DNA of 20,398 nucleotides from Acidimicrobiaceae bacterium. Lineage in GTDB: Bacteria > Actinomycetota > Acidimicrobiia > Acidimicrobiales > Acidimicrobiaceae. Every line of letters starts with the position of its first letter. Within the stretch, counting starts at the first letter, position 1. The notes below the pieces were generated by a model that ran no database searches, was not told where the DNA came from, and worked only from the letters and a program-made list of their open reading frames with translations. This document shows positions 1-6,896 of the stretch, piece by piece. The position numbers and the translations under genes were made by a program. The stretch covers positions 1 to 20,398 of the forward strand of contig JABEUP010000077.1 in NCBI GenBank assembly GCA_013044365.1. The letters are read 5' to 3'.

Positions 1-1266
1 AACATCGAGTTCATGTTCCAGCACTTCCTCTGCGCCACCCAGGCATTCCGTTACGTCTTCACCAGTAAGTTCGATATGTACTCCGCCCGGCCACGTACCA
101 AGCCCTTTGTGGACCTCGAAAAAGCCTTTCAGCTCATTCAAAATGACGTCAAAACGTCTGGTTTTCAGTCCTGAACCTGAGCTGGAGAACGTGTTACCAT
201 GCATTGGATCAGATGTCCATAGGACAGGGTATCCTTCGTCCTTTACGGCAGTGACCAGCGAAGGCAGTACGTCGGTGATCCTGTCTGCGCCCATTCTGGA
301 TATTAAAGTAAGTCGCCCGGGAATTCTTCCGGGATTGAGCTTCTCGCAAATTCCAAGGATCTGTTCTCTGGTTGTAGTTGGCCCGATCTTGCATCCAACT
401 GGATTTGAGATGCCAGAAATATACTCCAGGTGAGCTCCGTTTAGGTCCCGGGTTCTTTCCCCTATCCAAAGAGTGTGGGCGGAGAGGTCGTACCATTTTC
501 CGGAACCTGGGTCTTGGCGAGTCAGCGCGGATTCGTAGCCGAGAAGCAGGGCTTCATGACTTGTCCAGAAGTTTACTTGCTGGAGAACCTGCTCCTTCGA
601 TAAATCGATTCCACACGCTGCCATGAATCTAAGAGCGCGCTCTATCTCGAAGGCTACGGCCTCGTATCTCTGGCCCTCCGTGCTGGATGCCACGAACTCC
701 TGAGTCCAAGTGTGCACTTTTGAAAGGTCGGCGAATCCGCCCTTGGTGAATGACCGGATGAGGTTGAGTGAAGATGCAGACTGGTGATACGCCTTTAGCA
801 TTCTTTGAGGATCAGGAACTCTCGATTTGAGGTCGGGTTCTTCCGAGTTGACAATGTGTCCTCGGAAAGAAGGAAGCTCAAGGTCACCGTATCGTTCAGT
901 GGGACTGGACCTTGGTTTAGCGTATTGTCCTGCGATTCGACCGATCTTTATTACCGGTACTCCGGTTGAATAGGTAAGGACTACTGCCATTTGGAGGATT
1001 ACTTTGAGCTTGTGCTGGATCGAATGTGCTGAATGGTCATGAAATGATTCGGCACAGTCTCCGGCCTGAAGGAGAAATGCTTTGCCACGTGCGGCAAGTG
1101 ACAATGCTGATTGAAGGGACTTGATCTCATTGACGTAGACAAGCGGAGGATATGTCGACAGTTCTTTCAATGCTGCATCATATTGTGCAGCATCGGGCCA
1201 TTCCGGTTGCTGCTGTGCTGGAAGTTCCTTCCAGCTCGTGGGATTCCAAATTGTCTGTATTCCCAA
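1..1266 (-). CDS. aroG: Class II 3-deoxy-7-phosphoheptulonate (DAHP) synthase, 3'-truncated by window edge
   Basis: Catalyses condensation of phosphoenolpyruvate and erythrose-4-phosphate, the first step of the cytoplasmic shikimate pathway. The reading frame is open from 1266 to the window edge, giving 422 visible residues. Class II hallmarks seen are LLQAGDCAESF (about 65-75, with the metal-binding Cys71), GRIAGQYAKPRS (109-120), DPMHGN (354-359, metal His357) and HIELTGEDVTEC (from 397, metal Glu399). The last metal ligand, Asp of the family DPRLN motif, would lie beyond the edge; about 35-40 residues are missing by comparison with the roughly 460-residue actinobacterial enzymes. There is no ATG near the N-terminus. 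The chosen start is TTG at 1266, five bases after AGAGG, giving MGIQTIWNPTSWKELP. An in-frame TGA lies about 14 codons upstream. The family identity is secure; the gene symbol follows actinobacterial usage. Confidence 0.95.
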   Translation of the reverse strand, partial: MGIQTIWNPTSWKELPAQQQPEWPDAAQYDAALKELSTYPPLVYVNEIKSLQSALSLAARGKAFLLQAGDCAESFHDHSAHSIQHKLKVILQMAVVLTYSTGVPVIKIGRIAGQYAKPRSSPTERYGDLELPSFRGHIVNSEEPDLKSRVPDPQRMLKAYHQSASSLNLIRSFTKGGFADLSKVHTWTQEFVASSTEGQRYEAVAFEIERALRFMAACGIDLSKEQVLQQVNFWTSHEALLLGYESALTRQDPGSGKWYDLSAHTLWIGERTRDLNGAHLEYISGISNPVGCKIGPTTTREQILGICEKLNPGRIPGRLTLISRMGADRITDVLPSLVTAVKDEGYPVLWTSDPMHGNTFSSSGSGLKTRRFDVILNELKGFFEVHKGLGTWPGGVHIELTGEDVTECLGGAEEVLEHELDV

Positions 1267-1500
1267 AATGACCTCTTTAGTGCGACCCGTAGTCAACCAG
1301 TGTCAAAGAACTCCTATCCCATGTGGGGAATGGACACGTAGTCTTTTTCTACACATTAAATATTAAATATCCACGACCTTCCTCGTCCCATTGTCAGAGT
1401 ACATAAAACCCCAGGTAAATGGCACTGCCAGCCTTGACCGATTATTCAGAAGCTAGATGTGGTCAGTGGTTGGTCTGTAGTTGCTCTATTTTTTCATCAG
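1267..1500. other. Upstream region of the DAHP synthase gene
   Basis: No gene was found here. The only notable element is an AT-rich direct repeat (ATTAAATATTAAATAT, 1355-1370), about 90 bases upstream of the DAHP synthase start. It could include the -10 element of that gene's promoter, but no convincing -35 box could be paired with it. Confidence 0.35.
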
Positions 1501-1884
1501 CTACAGAACAAAATCCTCACCGTATCGCTTATCTATCGAATCGGCCGCAACCTCGCTGTCTTGGTCAGTCAAGTGTGAGTATATATCTAAAGCTATCGTA
1601 ATTGAGCTGTACCATAGAGTTCTGCCGACGACATGTGTCTGGAGGGCCTGCTTGGCCAGTGGACGGGAACTACGGTTTAGGAAGCCGCAAAGAGCCGGGT
1701 GCTGAAAGTTTACGCCAGGCATGACAGGAACGACCCGAGACTGGTGGGAGTACCTCCAGCGAAACCACCGGGCTAGATCACGCGTTACCGTGGGGTGCTT
1801 AACTCCGCTGTATTTGAGAGACGAGCTGGACAGGTTCGGTGTCCCAGATGCTGGCGGTTTCCGCTTATTTGCGGTGGTGCCGAT
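1501..1884 (-). pseudogene. Decayed tyrosine recombinase (phage-type integrase) C-terminal fragment
   Basis: The minus-strand frame is open from 1884 to a TAG at 1501-1503 but has no plausible start. Its last 50 residues resemble the C-terminus of tyrosine integrases: THVVGRTL, then SSITIALDIYSHL, then EVAADSIDKRYGE, with the nucleophilic Tyr kept in LDIYSH. Upstream, DLARWFRWRYSHQ and VMPGVNFQH fit the stretch that normally precedes the catalytic HDLRH box. That box is scrambled here, and the usual LGHSS has become LWYSS, which loses the catalytic His. Integrases are normally 350-450 residues, so this is a remnant of about 125 codons. Traces such as RIDVLIDDNTV, just past a stop near 1990, may belong to the same gene, matching the usual RWSDVDLD segment. 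It marks a former insertion of a mobile element. No tRNA or att repeat was recognised next to it. Confidence 0.6.
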
Positions 1885-1888
1885 TTAG
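1721..1888 (+). other. Short open frame antisense to the integrase remnant, status doubtful
   Basis: An ATG-initiated frame of 55 codons runs from 1721 to a TAG at 1886-1888, ending in DELDRFGVPDAGGFRLFAVV. There is no convincing ribosome binding site, and it lies antisense to the recombinase remnant. It may be chance or a scrap of another gene. No family was recognised. Confidence 0.12.
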
Positions 1889-1990
1889 CGCCAATACCTA
1901 GGCCATCGCCAGTTGCTGCATCTGGCCTCGCAAAGCCATTCCGCGTGCATCGGGCGCAACAGTGTTGTCGTCGATGAGGACATCGATCCG

Positions 1991-2280
1991 TCAGATCTTG
2001 AGGAGGTAAGGTGGGCCATTTGTATCAGGAGTGATCCGGCTACCTCCATCGACATGGTAATCCGCGCATGGAGCAGTCCACTTGATGCTGAATGGCGATG
2101 ACAACGTAAGCATTCCGGTAGGCGTAGGATTTGGTTCGGGAGTTGGACTGGGGCTTGTTATTGCAACTGCTTTAGAGGATTCCCGGAATCCCACAAACGC
2201 GAGCGTCATTATGATGATGCCGACTCTGGTAATGCAATGGATTAGGGATACTGCATTGCATCCGGTGCTCGAAACTCATG
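1991..2280 (-). pseudogene. Membrane-anchored protein with Pro/Thr linker, probably frameshifted
   Basis: An ATG at 2280 overlaps the TGA of the upstream 55-codon gene (ATGA), a typical coupled start, and begins MSFEHRMQCSIPNPL. That frame soon leads nowhere. The +1-related frame continues with a hydrophobic segment (ITRVGIIIMTLAFVGF), a Pro-rich linker (SPSPTPEPNPTPTG) and a short domain (MLTLSSPFSIKWTAPCADYH) ending at TGA 1991-1993. A cytoplasmic head, one membrane helix, a linker and an outer domain make a sensible membrane-anchored protein if one frameshift is allowed. Without it, the only start is ATG 2209, inside the hydrophobic segment (72 codons). The plus strand also has an open frame here, so the strand is not fully certain. 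The family was not recognised. Confidence 0.35.
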
Positions 2281-2443
2281 GGTGCTTCAGGAACCTCAAA
2301 TAGAATGCCGCGAACACTAGGACAATCCCGATGTTTGCTATCAGCCGCTGCCAGAACTGGTGTCTGAAGAACAGGACGTCCACGCCGACTACGACGGCTA
2401 CCAGCACGATCAGGTAAAGCACGACGGCTGCCTTTATTCCCAT
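2276..2443 (-). CDS. 55-residue membrane miniprotein with two predicted helices
   Basis: The frame starts at ATG 2443 (MGIKAAVVLYLIVLVAVVVG) and ends at TGA 2276-2278. It has a strongly hydrophobic helix at about residues 5-24, a short charged and aromatic turn (FFRHQFWQRL, 25-34), a second hydrophobic helix at about 35-48, and a basic end (LRFLKHP). The pattern of two membrane helices around a basic loop, with no internal stop in a region otherwise full of decayed frames, argues for a real gene. The ribosome binding site is weak. Its stop overlaps a possible start of the next minus-strand frame (ATGA). It resembles small conserved actinobacterial membrane proteins in general character, but a family cannot be named and no function is proposed. 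Confidence 0.6.
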   Translation of the reverse strand: MGIKAAVVLYLIVLVAVVVGVDVLFFRHQFWQRLIANIGIVLVFAAFYLRFLKHP

Positions 2444-2454
2444 CGTTCTATTCT

Positions 2455-2640
2455 AGTCTGCGGTATTTGCCGTTTCGGTGCTTCTGTCATCGACAGGTAC
2501 TGTGATCTTTGCAAAAAGATCTGTCAGGGTTTCAACGCATATTACTGATGAAGCCCTGTGAGTATTCCGGTAATTTTCGAACACCGATCCTAGGGTTATG
2601 TAATGGGCGTGGTGTGGTCTGTTACCCGTACCGACTCAGT
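2455..2640 (-). pseudogene. Coding-like minus-strand fragment upstream of the miniprotein
   Basis: A minus-strand frame is open from about 2640 to a TAG ending near 2455, just upstream of the 55-residue gene. It carries VETLTDLFAKITVPVDD near its end, which has the look of a protein C-terminus. The only possible start is a GTG near 2589, without a good ribosome binding site. It may be the tail of a larger gene whose body has decayed, or chance. The family is not recognised. Confidence 0.25.
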
Positions 2641-2972
2641 CCGCAAAGGCATCCCAGATGGTTCAATTACGAAATTGAAGGTCTGCTCCAAGGGAGTCGG
2701 CCGAGAGTGATGGGCCAATTTTCGCCACTGAACGACCGTCGTCATCAGCTAAGAATATGTACTCTTGTAGGGATATCCCACCTGGGCACGTTGTTGCCTG
2801 TCTAAGTTGATAGATGCAGTATGATCTTAGCTTTGTATCTAACCCAGCCTTGAGTCGCGTAAAGTCCTTCTTTTTGAGATATTGAACGGATCGGTTGGGG
2901 GGATAATCGCTGGTTTGAGAAATTGCTAAGCCAGAGTTGAAGATGCTTACGTGGCCCTTTTCTGCCTTGCAT
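2640..2972 (-). pseudogene. Start-less minus-strand open frame, about 105 codons, possible gene remnant
   Basis: A minus-strand frame runs from just after a TAA near 2972 to a TGA near 2640 without any ATG or GTG near its beginning. It contains EYIFLADDDGRSVAKIGPSL, a hydrophobic-acidic pattern that looks like part of a folded domain. Lack of a start, weak overall composition and location in an eroded region suggest a remnant. The family is not recognised, and a chance open frame is not excluded. Confidence 0.2.
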
Positions 2973-3105
2973 TAGTCAAAAGGCGCACAGTGGCTGACCG
3001 TCAAGATCTCCGATGAGTTCGGGAACGTCTGGGAGGCGGCAAAGATCATTGACAAACACAACGAAGCAGGAGTCCAGCCTCCGCCTTACGGAGAAAATCT
3101 GTAGA
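2970..3105 (+). pseudogene. C-terminal scrap of an unidentified plus-strand gene
   Basis: After an in-frame TAG, the plus strand reads SKGAQWLTVKISDEFGNVWE, then AAKIIDKHNEAGVQPPPYGE and NL followed by TAG. The amphipathic pattern and Pro-rich end look like the natural C-terminus of a soluble protein of about 40 remaining residues. There is no start codon or ribosome binding site. A second scrap in another frame (CPDKETMGVRRPLDIDA, then TGA) follows at about 3125-3175. The parent family was not recognised. Together they suggest that a plus-strand gene has been deleted down to its tail. Confidence 0.3.
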
Positions 3106-3477
3106 TTCAATATGTTGCCGCTGCCCGGACAAAGAGACTATGGGCGTACGGAGGCCTCTTGACATAGACGCATGAGCAAATTCGGATGGTGCAGGCCACA
3201 TCGGCACTACGCTAAGTTTTGAGCCAGTATCTCACTTTCAGCAGAGTCGAGATGTAGTTGCATTTCGGATCGAGGTGCGAGAGTGGAGAGTCCAGTGCAA
3301 TTCGTCGCGAAAGACTATGCAATTATGGTCTTGTCGGTAGCCGGTTAAATGCCGACATTGGACAAGAGTGGATCCTGGTAGAAGATCAAATGTAATTTCG
3401 GAGTTTTGAAGTACCCGTTAAAAGCTCCATAGCGTTTAACCAAACGATAAAGGTTCTCAAACGATTGGCGAACCAAA
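3106..3477. other. Gene-free stretch upstream of the F420-type oxidoreductase gene
   Basis: Apart from the short scrap near 3125-3175, no coding region, RNA or strong hairpin was recognised. The promoter of the oxidoreductase gene presumably lies in the last 100 bases, but no clear -35/-10 pair stands out. Confidence 0.4.
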
Positions 3478-4413
3478 ATGAGGCGATTTAGATTCGGTGT
3501 CCAGGCGTCCAGCCCTCCCCAAAGTGGGCAGGGCTGGATAGAACTTGCCCGTCAGGCTGAATCCTTGGGCTACAGCACCCTATTCGTTCCCGATCATCTT
3601 GATGATGCCCAGTTCTCGCCAATTGTGGCGCTGACTGCAGCGGCGATGGTTACGACAACTCTACGGGTTGGTTCTTTGGTGTTTAATAACGATTACCGCC
3701 ACCCTGTGACGGTTGCAAGGGAAATGGCTACGCTGGACCTGATTAGCGAGGGACGTCTTGAGGTTGGCATTGGTGCCGGTTGGAAGCGTACCGATTACGA
3801 CCAATCGGGTATCCGCTATGATCCTGCAGGGATACGCATTGCTCGACTCGCCGAAGCGGTCGAGATAATGGTGTCACTGTGGAGGGAGGGAAGCGCAACG
3901 CTAAACGGAGAACATTATGTGGTGGAGCGGGCAACTGGCTTGCCTAAGCCTTTTAGCGCAGATGGACCACCATTGATAATTGGGGGAGGGGGAAGAAGGA
4001 TTTTGGATTTGGCCGCGCGGAATGCACAGATAGTTGGCATCAATCCGTCTCTGGCAGCGGGCGTGATTGGAACAGAGGTCGCTCGCACGGTTGGACCCGA
4101 GCGATTCATGGAGCGCGTTAATTGGGTGAAGGAGTCAGCCGGCGATAGGATTGACGAAATCGAGCTCCAGTGTCTTACCGTGGTGGCACAAGTGGTCGAT
4201 AATGGCTATTCTTGGCTCAGTGAAGTTGCTCCCGCATTCGGAATTACTGCAGACGAGGCCAAGGAAATCCCGATAGTGTTAGCGGGTTCAGTGGATGAGA
4301 TAATAGAGACCCTGGAGATGCGTAGAGCGCGTTTTGGGTTCTCCTATTGGGTGATACATCAGCAGGAAATGCAAGCGTTCGCCCCTGTAGTTGCTGCTCT
4401 GGATGGAAAATGA
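3478..4413 (+). CDS. LLM-class F420-dependent oxidoreductase
   Basis: A predicted cytoplasmic TIM-barrel oxidoreductase of the bacterial luciferase-like (LLM) superfamily, 311 residues, full length for the family. It most resembles the actinobacterial F420-dependent subgroup (TIGR03621-like). Seen are the start FRFGVQASSP, LARQAESLGYSTLFVPDHLD (about 24-43), the segment VGSLVFNNDYRHPVTVAREM (about 66-85), which is typical of this subgroup, and GRLEVGIGAGWKRTDYDQSG (about 93-112). It would move hydride between reduced F420 and an unknown organic substrate; the cofactor is inferred from family, not from a diagnostic residue. The start is ATG 3478; GGCG about 7 bases upstream is a weak ribosome site. 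Its TGA lies inside the start of NadD, so the two are probably translated together. It is the first intact gene after the eroded region. Confidence 0.88.
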   Translation: MRRFRFGVQASSPPQSGQGWIELARQAESLGYSTLFVPDHLDDAQFSPIVALTAAAMVTTTLRVGSLVFNNDYRHPVTVAREMATLDLISEGRLEVGIGAGWKRTDYDQSGIRYDPAGIRIARLAEAVEIMVSLWREGSATLNGEHYVVERATGLPKPFSADGPPLIIGGGGRRILDLAARNAQIVGINPSLAAGVIGTEVARTVGPERFMERVNWVKESAGDRIDEIELQCLTVVAQVVDNGYSWLSEVAPAFGITADEAKEIPIVLAGSVDEIIETLEMRRARFGFSYWVIHQQEMQAFAPVVAALDGK

Positions 4414-5017
4414 GGCTGGCAAGCTAGTGCGAATAGGAATTTTCGGTGGGACTTTTGATCCAATTCATGTCGGACATCTCGCCGCGGCGGTAAATGCGAA
4501 ATCGGGTGCGAATCTGGACAATGTTTTGATGGTGGTGGCCAATATTCCTTGGCAAAAAGATGGACTGCGCAAGGTGCATCCCGCACAGGAGAGGCTCGCA
4601 TTGGTTGAAGCCGCCGTGTCGGGAGTTGAGGGCCTTGAGGCATGTGATCTCGAAATAAGACGCGGCGGACAGTCTTATACCATCGATACGGTAATTGAAA
4701 TCAAAAAGCGGTTCCCCGGTGACGAGCTTTTCCTGATTGTCGGAGCCGATGTTGCCTCTGAGTTTGACACATGGGAAGGTGTCGATGATCTTGCGGCTTT
4801 GGTAACGCTGGTGATAGTGAATCGGCCCGGATCAAATAGACCCACCAATCTGGGCGCAGTGTGGAACTATCTTGAGGTGGAGGTGCCGTCGCTGGACATT
4901 TCCTCGACCGACTTGCGCGCCAGGGCCATAGAGGGAAGGCCGCTGGATTACCTGATTCCATCCTCGGCCATACAATACATACGGGAGCACAAGCTCTATG
5001 GACAAGACGAGCAATAA
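4403..5017 (+). CDS. nadD: Nicotinate-nucleotide adenylyltransferase
   Basis: Transfers AMP from ATP to nicotinate mononucleotide, making deamido-NAD in cytoplasmic NAD synthesis. The nucleotidyltransferase signature is intact: GGTFDPIHVGH (about 15-25, with the HxGH motif HVGH) and the C-terminal ISSTDLRAR (about 166-174). Length is about 204 residues, normal for NadD. The start is uncertain: ATG 4403 overlaps the oxidoreductase stop (TGA 4411-4413), while TTG 4391 and GTG 4427 are also in frame. GTG 4427 would give the common beginning VRIGIFGG, with GAGG about 11 bases before it. The overlap implies coupled expression with the F420-type enzyme. The gap and RsfS downstream match the usual nadD-rsfS neighbourhood of many bacteria. 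Confidence 0.93.
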   Translation: MENEAGKLVRIGIFGGTFDPIHVGHLAAAVNAKSGANLDNVLMVVANIPWQKDGLRKVHPAQERLALVEAAVSGVEGLEACDLEIRRGGQSYTIDTVIEIKKRFPGDELFLIVGADVASEFDTWEGVDDLAALVTLVIVNRPGSNRPTNLGAVWNYLEVEVPSLDISSTDLRARAIEGRPLDYLIPSSAIQYIREHKLYGQDEQ

Positions 5018-5354
5018 TTTCAAAACATTGGTTAGCATGCTTGTAATTTCTGTAGAAGATTTCTAGTATCGTATGTAGATGGCAGAGCATCTCTTTATCG
5101 GGAAATGGATTTGACTGATATCTGCAAATCGGTCGTCCGCAGCGTGAATCGATCTGTCTCAAAATCTCTTCCTCTTCAAAACCGCTATGCTGGCATTTGT
5201 TATCGGGTGTTCGTTAATTTTGCGGGCGCATCCCCGTTGGTCGGCAGCACGACCTGTCCACGGACTGAACAATTTCAACTGCTGACATATGCCTGTTTGG
5301 AGCATATGGCAAAAGGCTGTATTTATAGACCCCAAGAAAGGAGCACGAAATCAC
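5018..5354. other. Region between nadD and rsfS, no convincing gene
   Basis: This stretch holds a possible promoter (5041-5069) and an 87-codon plus-strand frame beginning at ATG 5105 after CGGGAA. That frame has no recognisable domain, an irregular composition and overlaps the likely rsfS start, so it is not called. In many actinobacteria a LytR/CpsA/Psr-type gene sits here; none is present. Confidence 0.4.
5041..5069 (+). promoter_or_regulatory. Possible sigma70-type promoter ahead of rsfS
   Basis: TTGTAA (5041-5046) and TAGTAT (5064-5069) are separated by exactly 17 bases. Each matches four of six consensus positions. It would give a long untranslated leader before rsfS, so the assignment is tentative. 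Confidence 0.3.
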
Positions 5355-5756
5355 TTGAGCGACACTGAAGTATTAAGGAGCGTTTCAGAGGTTTACCCTG
5401 GGCGCGCTATCAAAGACATGGCTATCTTGGCAGCCCGTGCTGCATCAAACAAGAAAGCAACTGATCCAAAGGTAATGGATTTGGGTGATCTGCTGGGTAT
5501 AACTGACTATTTTGTGGTTTGTTCAGCGTCGAACGATCGTCAAGTAAGAACGATCGTCGAGGAAATAGAGAAATCCCTCAAGGAGTCGGTCGGGATAAGG
5601 CCACGCGCTGTTGAAGGCCTCAGTAATGCCGCGTGGGTGTTGATGGATTATGGCGATATTGTTGTCCATGTCATGAGCGATGAGGCCAGAGCATTTTATG
5701 CTATTGAAAGGTTGTGGTCAGACGCTCAAATAGTCGAGTGGGAGAACGTGGCCTAA
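5355..5756 (+). CDS. rsfS: Ribosomal silencing factor RsfS
   Basis: Binds ribosomal protein uL14 on the large subunit and blocks subunit joining under starvation. The family core is clear: KKATDPKVMDLGDLLGITDY, FVVCSASNDRQVRTIVEEIE and the end WVLMDYGDIVVHVMSDEARA, FYAIERLW. The chosen start is TTG 5355, after AAAGGAG with an 11-base gap, giving 133 residues, close to the usual 110-135. An in-frame ATG at 5289 would add 22 residues unlike the family and has no ribosome site. An internal ATG (5418) would also keep the core. Its TAA (5754-5756) overlaps the complementary stop of the convergent DsbA-family gene. Confidence 0.92.
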   Translation: MSDTEVLRSVSEVYPGRAIKDMAILAARAASNKKATDPKVMDLGDLLGITDYFVVCSASNDRQVRTIVEEIEKSLKESVGIRPRAVEGLSNAAWVLMDYGDIVVHVMSDEARAFYAIERLWSDAQIVEWENVA

Positions 5757-6364
5757 CTGAAGTTAGGAGCAGTAATTCGATGCTTCTTCACTTCGTAGAA
5801 GTTCGTGCTCTTAGAAATAGCGATGAAAGCGTCCCACAATGCGGCTGCTTCCTCACCTCGCGGCGTCGGATTGAGGATAGGTCCGAATAGGGCAATTGGG
5901 GATGGCTCATCTAGGGCAATAAGTGGTACCCCGACATCTTCGGTGCCATAAAGTCCCAATATCTCTGCCATAGATTCACGTATAGGCGTGTCCATTTCCT
6001 CATTGTTTTCGTGGTAATGCAGTTCCGATGGCCACTGTGCCGCAGATAAAGCATCGAAAATCGATGTTTTTGCCCCAAGGCCTTGGTTGTGGAATTGATT
6101 GCCTATTGAGGAGTAGAAGAGGCCAATGGAGTTCATGTCGGCAATATTTTCGCTTTTGGCTGCTTCGATTACCCTCAATGCCCTGAGGCCGAGGCGCATT
6201 CCTGGTCTATAATGAGCAGGTACATCTACTTTAGCATTTTTGATCTCTAGAGAAAAGGGCTTCCACGCGATGTCAAGATCGCGAAATTGTTGAACCTCTG
6301 TCAGCCATCTAGAAGTCATCCAGCACCAGGGACATGCAGGATCGAAATAAAAGCTAACTCGCAC
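5753..6364 (-). CDS. DsbA-family thioredoxin-fold protein, Rv2466c-like mycothiol-dependent reductase
   Basis: A cytoplasmic thioredoxin-fold protein with the redox motif CPWC (residues 11-14) in FYFDPACPWCWMTSRWL, followed by a helical insert and C-terminal segments such as GVPLIALDEP, which holds the usual cis-Pro region. This matches the actinobacterial mycothiol-dependent reductase family (Rv2466c type), about 200-210 residues. There is no signal peptide, which fits a cytosolic reductase rather than periplasmic DsbA. The start is taken as GTG 6364, seven bases after AAAGG, giving MRVSFYFDP and 203 residues; TTG 6379 would add five residues. The gene converges on rsfS with overlapping stops and diverges from the small Cys-pair gene at 6463. 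Mycothiol as electron donor is inferred from the family. Confidence 0.85.
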   Translation of the reverse strand: MRVSFYFDPACPWCWMTSRWLTEVQQFRDLDIAWKPFSLEIKNAKVDVPAHYRPGMRLGLRALRVIEAAKSENIADMNSIGLFYSSIGNQFHNQGLGAKTSIFDALSAAQWPSELHYHENNEEMDTPIRESMAEILGLYGTEDVGVPLIALDEPSPIALFGPILNPTPRGEEAAALWDAFIAISKSTNFYEVKKHRITAPNFS

Positions 6365-6462
6365 CAAAAAGCCTTTCAATAGAACGTTCCTATCCTTTTC
6401 TAGCAGAATTTGAGAGCAATGGACGTAATTATAGATGGCGGGTTAAACGAGCTGAGGGAATT

Positions 6463-6798
6463 ATGACCGTAAACAATGACCTATTATATTTTGAATCCTG
6501 CCACACATCTTGGTGTTTCAACACTGTCAAATTGAGATTTAAACGTATTCCAAGGCCTTTGGCCCGCCAGGCGTCAGCCACCGATTTTGTACATGCTCAA
6601 TGGGAGCCGTATTTCAAATTGAATGTTGGTGACCAGAGCGAGGAATTTACTGTCGTTTTGAACAAATCCGAATCAAGATTACTGCGTTCCTGGCGTCATT
6701 CGCCAAATTGCATTCACTGTTTTGGCGGAGATTCCGAATACCAGACAGAAGAGATTTCCCTCGCGCGGCTAAATGATCTGCTGAATCGCCGCGAGTGA
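6463..6798 (+). CDS. Small soluble protein with two cysteine pairs, function unknown
   Basis: 111 residues with no signal peptide or membrane helix. It carries two Cys pairs: C13-x4-C18 in ESCHTSWCF and C83-x2-C86 in NCIHCFGGD, which together could bind a metal. A basic stretch lies between (LRFKRIPRPLARQ, about 24-36), then aromatic residues (AQWEPYFKL) and a beta-like segment EEFTVVLNKSESRLLRSWRH. The start is ATG 6463 with GAGGG just upstream. It is divergent from the DsbA-family gene and sits 26 bases before the next plus-strand frame if that starts at TTG 6825. The family could not be named. The regular composition and good ribosome site support a true gene. Confidence 0.7.
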   Translation: MTVNNDLLYFESCHTSWCFNTVKLRFKRIPRPLARQASATDFVHAQWEPYFKLNVGDQSEEFTVVLNKSESRLLRSWRHSPNCIHCFGGDSEYQTEEISLARLNDLLNRRE

Positions 6799-6896
6799 TG
6801 ATGCGCTTCTGCTGAACAGAAATTTTGGTTCACAGACTGCCATTGGATGATTACTTATCAACTCTTTATCATGATGTCGCTATATTTCGGTACAGA

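Noticed and set aside
4701..5162. 153-codon minus-strand frame
   Set aside because: Lies antisense to nadD, which has complete family motifs; no domain or ribosome site on the minus strand.
5105..5368. 87-codon plus-strand frame between nadD and rsfS
   Set aside because: No recognisable domain, irregular composition, and it overlaps the likely rsfS start in another frame.
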